DNA from: Phoenix dactylifera
Lineage: Eukaryota; Streptophyta; Magnoliopsida; Arecales; Arecaceae
Length of the DNA stretch: 64,000 bases
Direction of reading: 5' to 3'
Assembly (NCBI RefSeq): GCF_009389715.1
Contig: NC_052392.1
Coordinates: 29,896,592 to 29,960,591 of the forward strand
The translations under genes were made by a program, and so were the position numbers. Numbering within the stretch: position 1 is the first letter of the stretch; each line of letters starts with the position of its first letter. Under the pieces are notes generated by a model. That model did not search any database and had not been told where the DNA came from. It saw nothing but the letters and a program-made list of their open reading frames with translations. Positions 60,763 to 64,000 of this stretch are shown here, one piece after another.

Positions 60763-63700
60763 AATGGTTGTTGATATCTAGATAAAGTTCACCTAGTGTA
60801 CCAAATTGAGGTAAATAAATCTAAGAAAGCTAAATCTCAAAAAATGCTACTTTGGTTAATATTGTGTTACATATCCTTCAAAACTTAAGACAAGACATGG
60901 ATATCTTACAAAAATTAAAGTGTAACAGCTAAGCCCGTACACAACAGCCTCAGGCAAAAAATAAATTAGTAAATTCATCCCTCTCCCTTCCTTCTTCTTG
61001 ACAATTAACATTACCGAAGGTTGATATATGACTCCATGAGAAGGCAATAATGGTACCATGAATAAGCTTATGTGATGATTATGCTTCATTTTGTATAGCA
61101 TCTCCCTTGATACTTCATTCCTTGCTTTGAAATTGTGGTTGAAATTAAAACACTTTAGCCTACATGGATCAGTCTCTACTAGAACCAACTACAACATTAT
61201 TTGGTGTTAGTCATGTTTCAATCTCTGTTAGGTCTAGTGGTCTCATCTTCAATCTAAAGTGGAAGCTTATTTATTGGGAACATATCGAACATCTAGAAAT
61301 CCTATTGCATGATGGGTCTTCATACAGTAGATGTTGTTCTATGAATTTTAAATTAATCTTTTGAAGTTTTTTAAATCATCAGTGCTTAAACTGTCTTCCA
61401 TTTTATGAAATCCTCACTTGATCATGTTATTGTTCTACTTTTGAAGAAATAGGAATGAAGGATTTCTAGAGTCTTAACATGAATAAACATATTTTAGTGC
61501 ATAAACTAGTAGAACCAACAGATGAAGTAATTTTCATAGTAATTGCATACATTGTTAATTCATATTTATGTGACAGAACTGATATATGCTTTACAGATAA
61601 CTTATCATTTGTGTTTGTTGCAGTCATAGAGATTGTCAAATCATAGTCATTTCTTTGCAGTAATTATACTTCTTAGTTGATTTATAGTCCTTAGTTGGAG
61701 TAACACTTCAAATAAAAACACTCTGTTTTAACTATTAACGGACCAAAATTATTATGCGTTACACAAACACCTAACACAGTCACACGACTCACACCACTTA
61801 ATGGTAATATGTTGTCAATTTCACATTAGAATTTATATTATTTTCTATTTATCTCTGTTTTGAATCTATTTTTTTATTTAAGTAATGCTTATTATTTTAT
61901 TGTCTCATAGCAAAGCTACTGAAAGTTAGGCTCAAACAAAATATTAATCTCAAAATTAATCAGCATGTTTAACCTGTATTGCTTTTTTATTTTCTTTAAT
62001 TGTTTCCTTCTTAGCTGAATTCTTTAATAAATTTACATTTTTCTGTAAATATTGCTCTACATGTCTTTCTAATTAAAAGACAACAAAGCCTGAGCCCAAA
62101 TTGACAAACCATCCAAAGGGTTTCGCTTTGGGCTTGAACAGAAAGTACAATCGAGTTGAGGTGAGGTGAGCAATTCCTGCTCCATCCATCTTCCCAAGTG
62201 CCTCAAGTTGAGGTGAGGACCTGAGGTGAGCAAGCCTCAAACCTTTTAAATAACTGTCTTTCAGAAAGTTTTAAGGGCACATATAAGGAATAAAAAGTAC
62301 CTCAATGGGCATAGCAAATGGTGTTTAGTGTTTAGTATCAGAAGTATGAGTGCCACTACAGTTCTCCAAGTCAAGAGCAAGTGCAGAAATGAACTTTGGT
62401 GAGCTCTCAAAATTTAAGATGTGGAAGTGACAATGGAGAGTGTATAAAAATAATAGTGCTAAAAAATTATAACCTACTCAATGTCTGTAATTTTAAGAAT
62501 TGCATCATATAAGGGCTAAAAAATGATGAAACAATAAATGGTGTAATTACAATTGCAGAAAGATTGACTTTGACAAATGCAATAGAAAAGATCCAAAGGA
62601 AGATACTTGAATGAAAGGGGCTCAAGAGCATTAAAAAGAGCGCGCCGGCCAGGGTCTGGAGCAGGTGCATGACACCTAGATTGAAGATTTTGGCTATTGG
62701 AAGTCTTTCAGAGTTTGAAGCATTACTTGTATATCTTGCAACTTAACTTTTACTTCATTATTTGAAGTTCATTTTTGTCACAGACAACCAAAGAGAAAGG
62801 AAGTAATGCTTTATGAGTATATTTTTTGAACATTCAGGTTTGCACACAAATAAATGGAGCATTCATGAAACATTGCAATGAGAAAACAACTGGCACTGTA
62901 AGTTCTGATATGGTCAGGTTAAGGTTTTACAAACTATAACAGGGGATCCAGGCAAATACTTGCAACCACTGCTTGACATTTCTCAAAGGAGTAAATCTAA
63001 AATGGAGAATTTTCTGTTTCACCCTTCTTGGATGCTAAGAGACAAAAGAGAAAAGCATACTTATTGCGTGCAAAATAATGTATCAAATTATGGTGTGGGA
63101 GGGCATCAGAGCACAACATAAGCTATATGCAAGTTTTATAGCATAATTATGTAGATTCTAAGAAAGATGTTATGTAATTCATCCTTTCACATGTAGAGCA
63201 CAATTCTAGCATACTGAAGATTGACACTTTACTGCAGATTCATTATTGGTTAAAAGTGCTAGTAGTGGGACATGCTATGCACATGACTGTTCAACAGGAA
63301 GTATTTGATGGTGGCTGTGATGCCACAGACCAGTAAAATGTTAGGAATTTTAAATTTATTGTCACAATCTCTTTTTTTAATGTATGTTTTGCATGAGTTG
63401 TTAGCTATACCTCTATTTCAGAACATCAAGATGACAGTATCTATTGTAAAATGATTATTTCTAGAGGTAAGTTCACAGCTAAGAGCACTCCAGCTATTTA
63501 TATTGCCCCTCGTGTCTATCTCCTTACAAAATTTGGTAGAGTCGTGTAATTCAGCTGTTACAAAAGGAAAGTCAATGTATCCTTTTTAGATCAAAATATA
63601 TAAGGTCACCAGGTTGCCCTTGGCAGTGTTCAGATGAAGGTGGAGTCACACATCAGAGTTAAAATTATAACAAAGAATTTATATTAGATTCTTTTTCTTG

Positions 63701-63989
63701 ACATTTTTCCATATATAATTCATTATCCTCAACATTGATGGGGAAAAACTAAGGGAAACCATGAACCTTATGCTTCTTTTTTTCTTGAAATACTAATATA
63801 TCAAACACTATCTGTCAACATTACCAAAAGAACACACTATCTGTCATGTCATGTCTTGAAGCTTGGGTTATGCCCCCACCTTCTAATTCAGAGTTATAAA
63901 ATGGAGCACAAAAGTTCAAAACATACCTGACCCCTATTGGTGCTTGCAGTTGAGGACCAAACCCAGGGCCTCCAAATGCAGGACCACCC
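56288..63989 (-). CDS. FCA: Flowering-time RNA-binding protein FCA, C-terminal part (5' end beyond window)
   Basis: Exons, in order of translation: 63989-63927, 59412-59220, 58556-58140, 57926-57726, 57627-57421, 57341-57303, 56962-56924, 56828-56783, 56295-56288. Joined they keep one frame for 403 residues and stop at TGA. In order: GGPAFGGPGFGPQLQAP; PNAWHPASPESMEPS; a Gln-rich stretch of about 139 residues; SPWSAV; the WW domain WSEHTSPDGYKYYYN and WEKPEEL; a second Gln run; SINDSARVQQ; AMQAGQEVVWKN. These are FCA hallmarks. FCA is a nuclear protein that promotes flowering by directing 3'-end choice of antisense FLC RNA with FY, which binds the WW domain. The RRM exons lie past 64000. Reading through the last donor would give another C-terminus. 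Confidence 0.92.
59595..60760. mobile_element. Inverted-repeat element bounded by microsatellites, in FCA intron
   Basis: The left arm (59624 to about 59770) and right arm (about 60545-60690, reverse complement) share CTCCATT-AAATGGA, CAATCCCGAAGTAA-AAGGGCCC and GCTGT-AAGGAAAAA. Outside the arms are (TG)n(AG)n on the left and (CT)n(TA)n on the right, so the element seems to sit in a TA repeat. The loop holds many TGTTTAT / TTTCTGTTTAT words at irregular spacing. There is no coding frame. It is intronic, between the first and second FCA exons seen here. Confidence 0.7.
60691..60759. repeat. (CT)n(TA)n microsatellite
   Basis: CT run at 60691-60727, then TA run to 60759, at the right edge of the inverted-repeat element. 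Confidence 0.92.
60761..63926 (-). other. Remainder of the large FCA intron
   Basis: AT-rich with no exon-like or transposon-like text that I recognise. A local duplication of GAGTTGAGGTGAGG occurs near 62155 and 62206. Joining the flanking exons across it keeps the frame and the FCA-like sequence, so it is treated as one intron of 4.5 kb. Confidence 0.6.
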
Positions 63990-64000
63990 CTAAAATAGAA

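Overview
The window is plant nuclear DNA. It has spliced plant genes with GT-AG introns, two tandem GT47 exostosin genes, the 3' half of the flowering regulator FCA, a decaying cluster of L-type lectin receptor kinases (LecRK), and dense nested transposons. The very GC-rich coding exons of one GT47 copy beside an AT-rich paralogue suggest a monocot. A palm-like genome is my guess from the overall look of genes and repeats; no search was possible.

Region 1 (1-44.3 kb) is a LecRK cluster in repeat-rich DNA. Only the copy at 5557-11256 looks intact: signal peptide, legume-lectin domain, one membrane helix, complete RD kinase, two exons. Its 3.66 kb intron carries a 2.8 kb inverted-repeat transposon. 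The copy at 19886-23127 is intact except for a 493 bp hAT-type MITE with a perfect 8 bp target duplication inside the kinase exon. The copy at 40536-42122 keeps a complete first exon but has lost its last exon; a transposon composite lies where that exon should be. Three further pieces are relics: 34-169 (mid-lectin), 4673-5032 (late lectin), and 24081-31242 (signal peptide and a frameshifted lectin domain, split by a hAT-like element that itself contains a Ty1-copia element with 764 bp LTRs). Related 5' flanking DNA lies upstream of three of the loci. Between these genes lie LINE pieces, a Copia relic, a Tourist-like MITE, a CACTA element, GC-rich hAT-like elements, a 97 bp tandem array, long inverted repeats, and a stray intronless piece of a HAK/KUP potassium transporter.

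Region 2 (44.9-55.6 kb) holds two GT47 (exostosin-domain) genes in tandem on the + strand. They share the same four-exon structure and intron phases, with a relic of a third copy between them. They are predicted type II Golgi glycosyltransferases of the plant cell-wall or glycan kind.

Region 3 (56.3-64 kb, - strand) is the C-terminal part of FCA in nine exons. They carry the proline/glycine-rich stretch, a Gln-rich stretch and the WW domain. The upstream RRM exons lie beyond the window. The large intron holds an inverted-repeat element whose ends sit in microsatellites. The second GT47 gene and FCA are tail to tail.

I found no rRNA, tRNA or CRISPR array. I see no clearly new multi-gene system. 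The most interesting signals are the transposon-driven fates of the LecRK copies and several long inverted-repeat elements.
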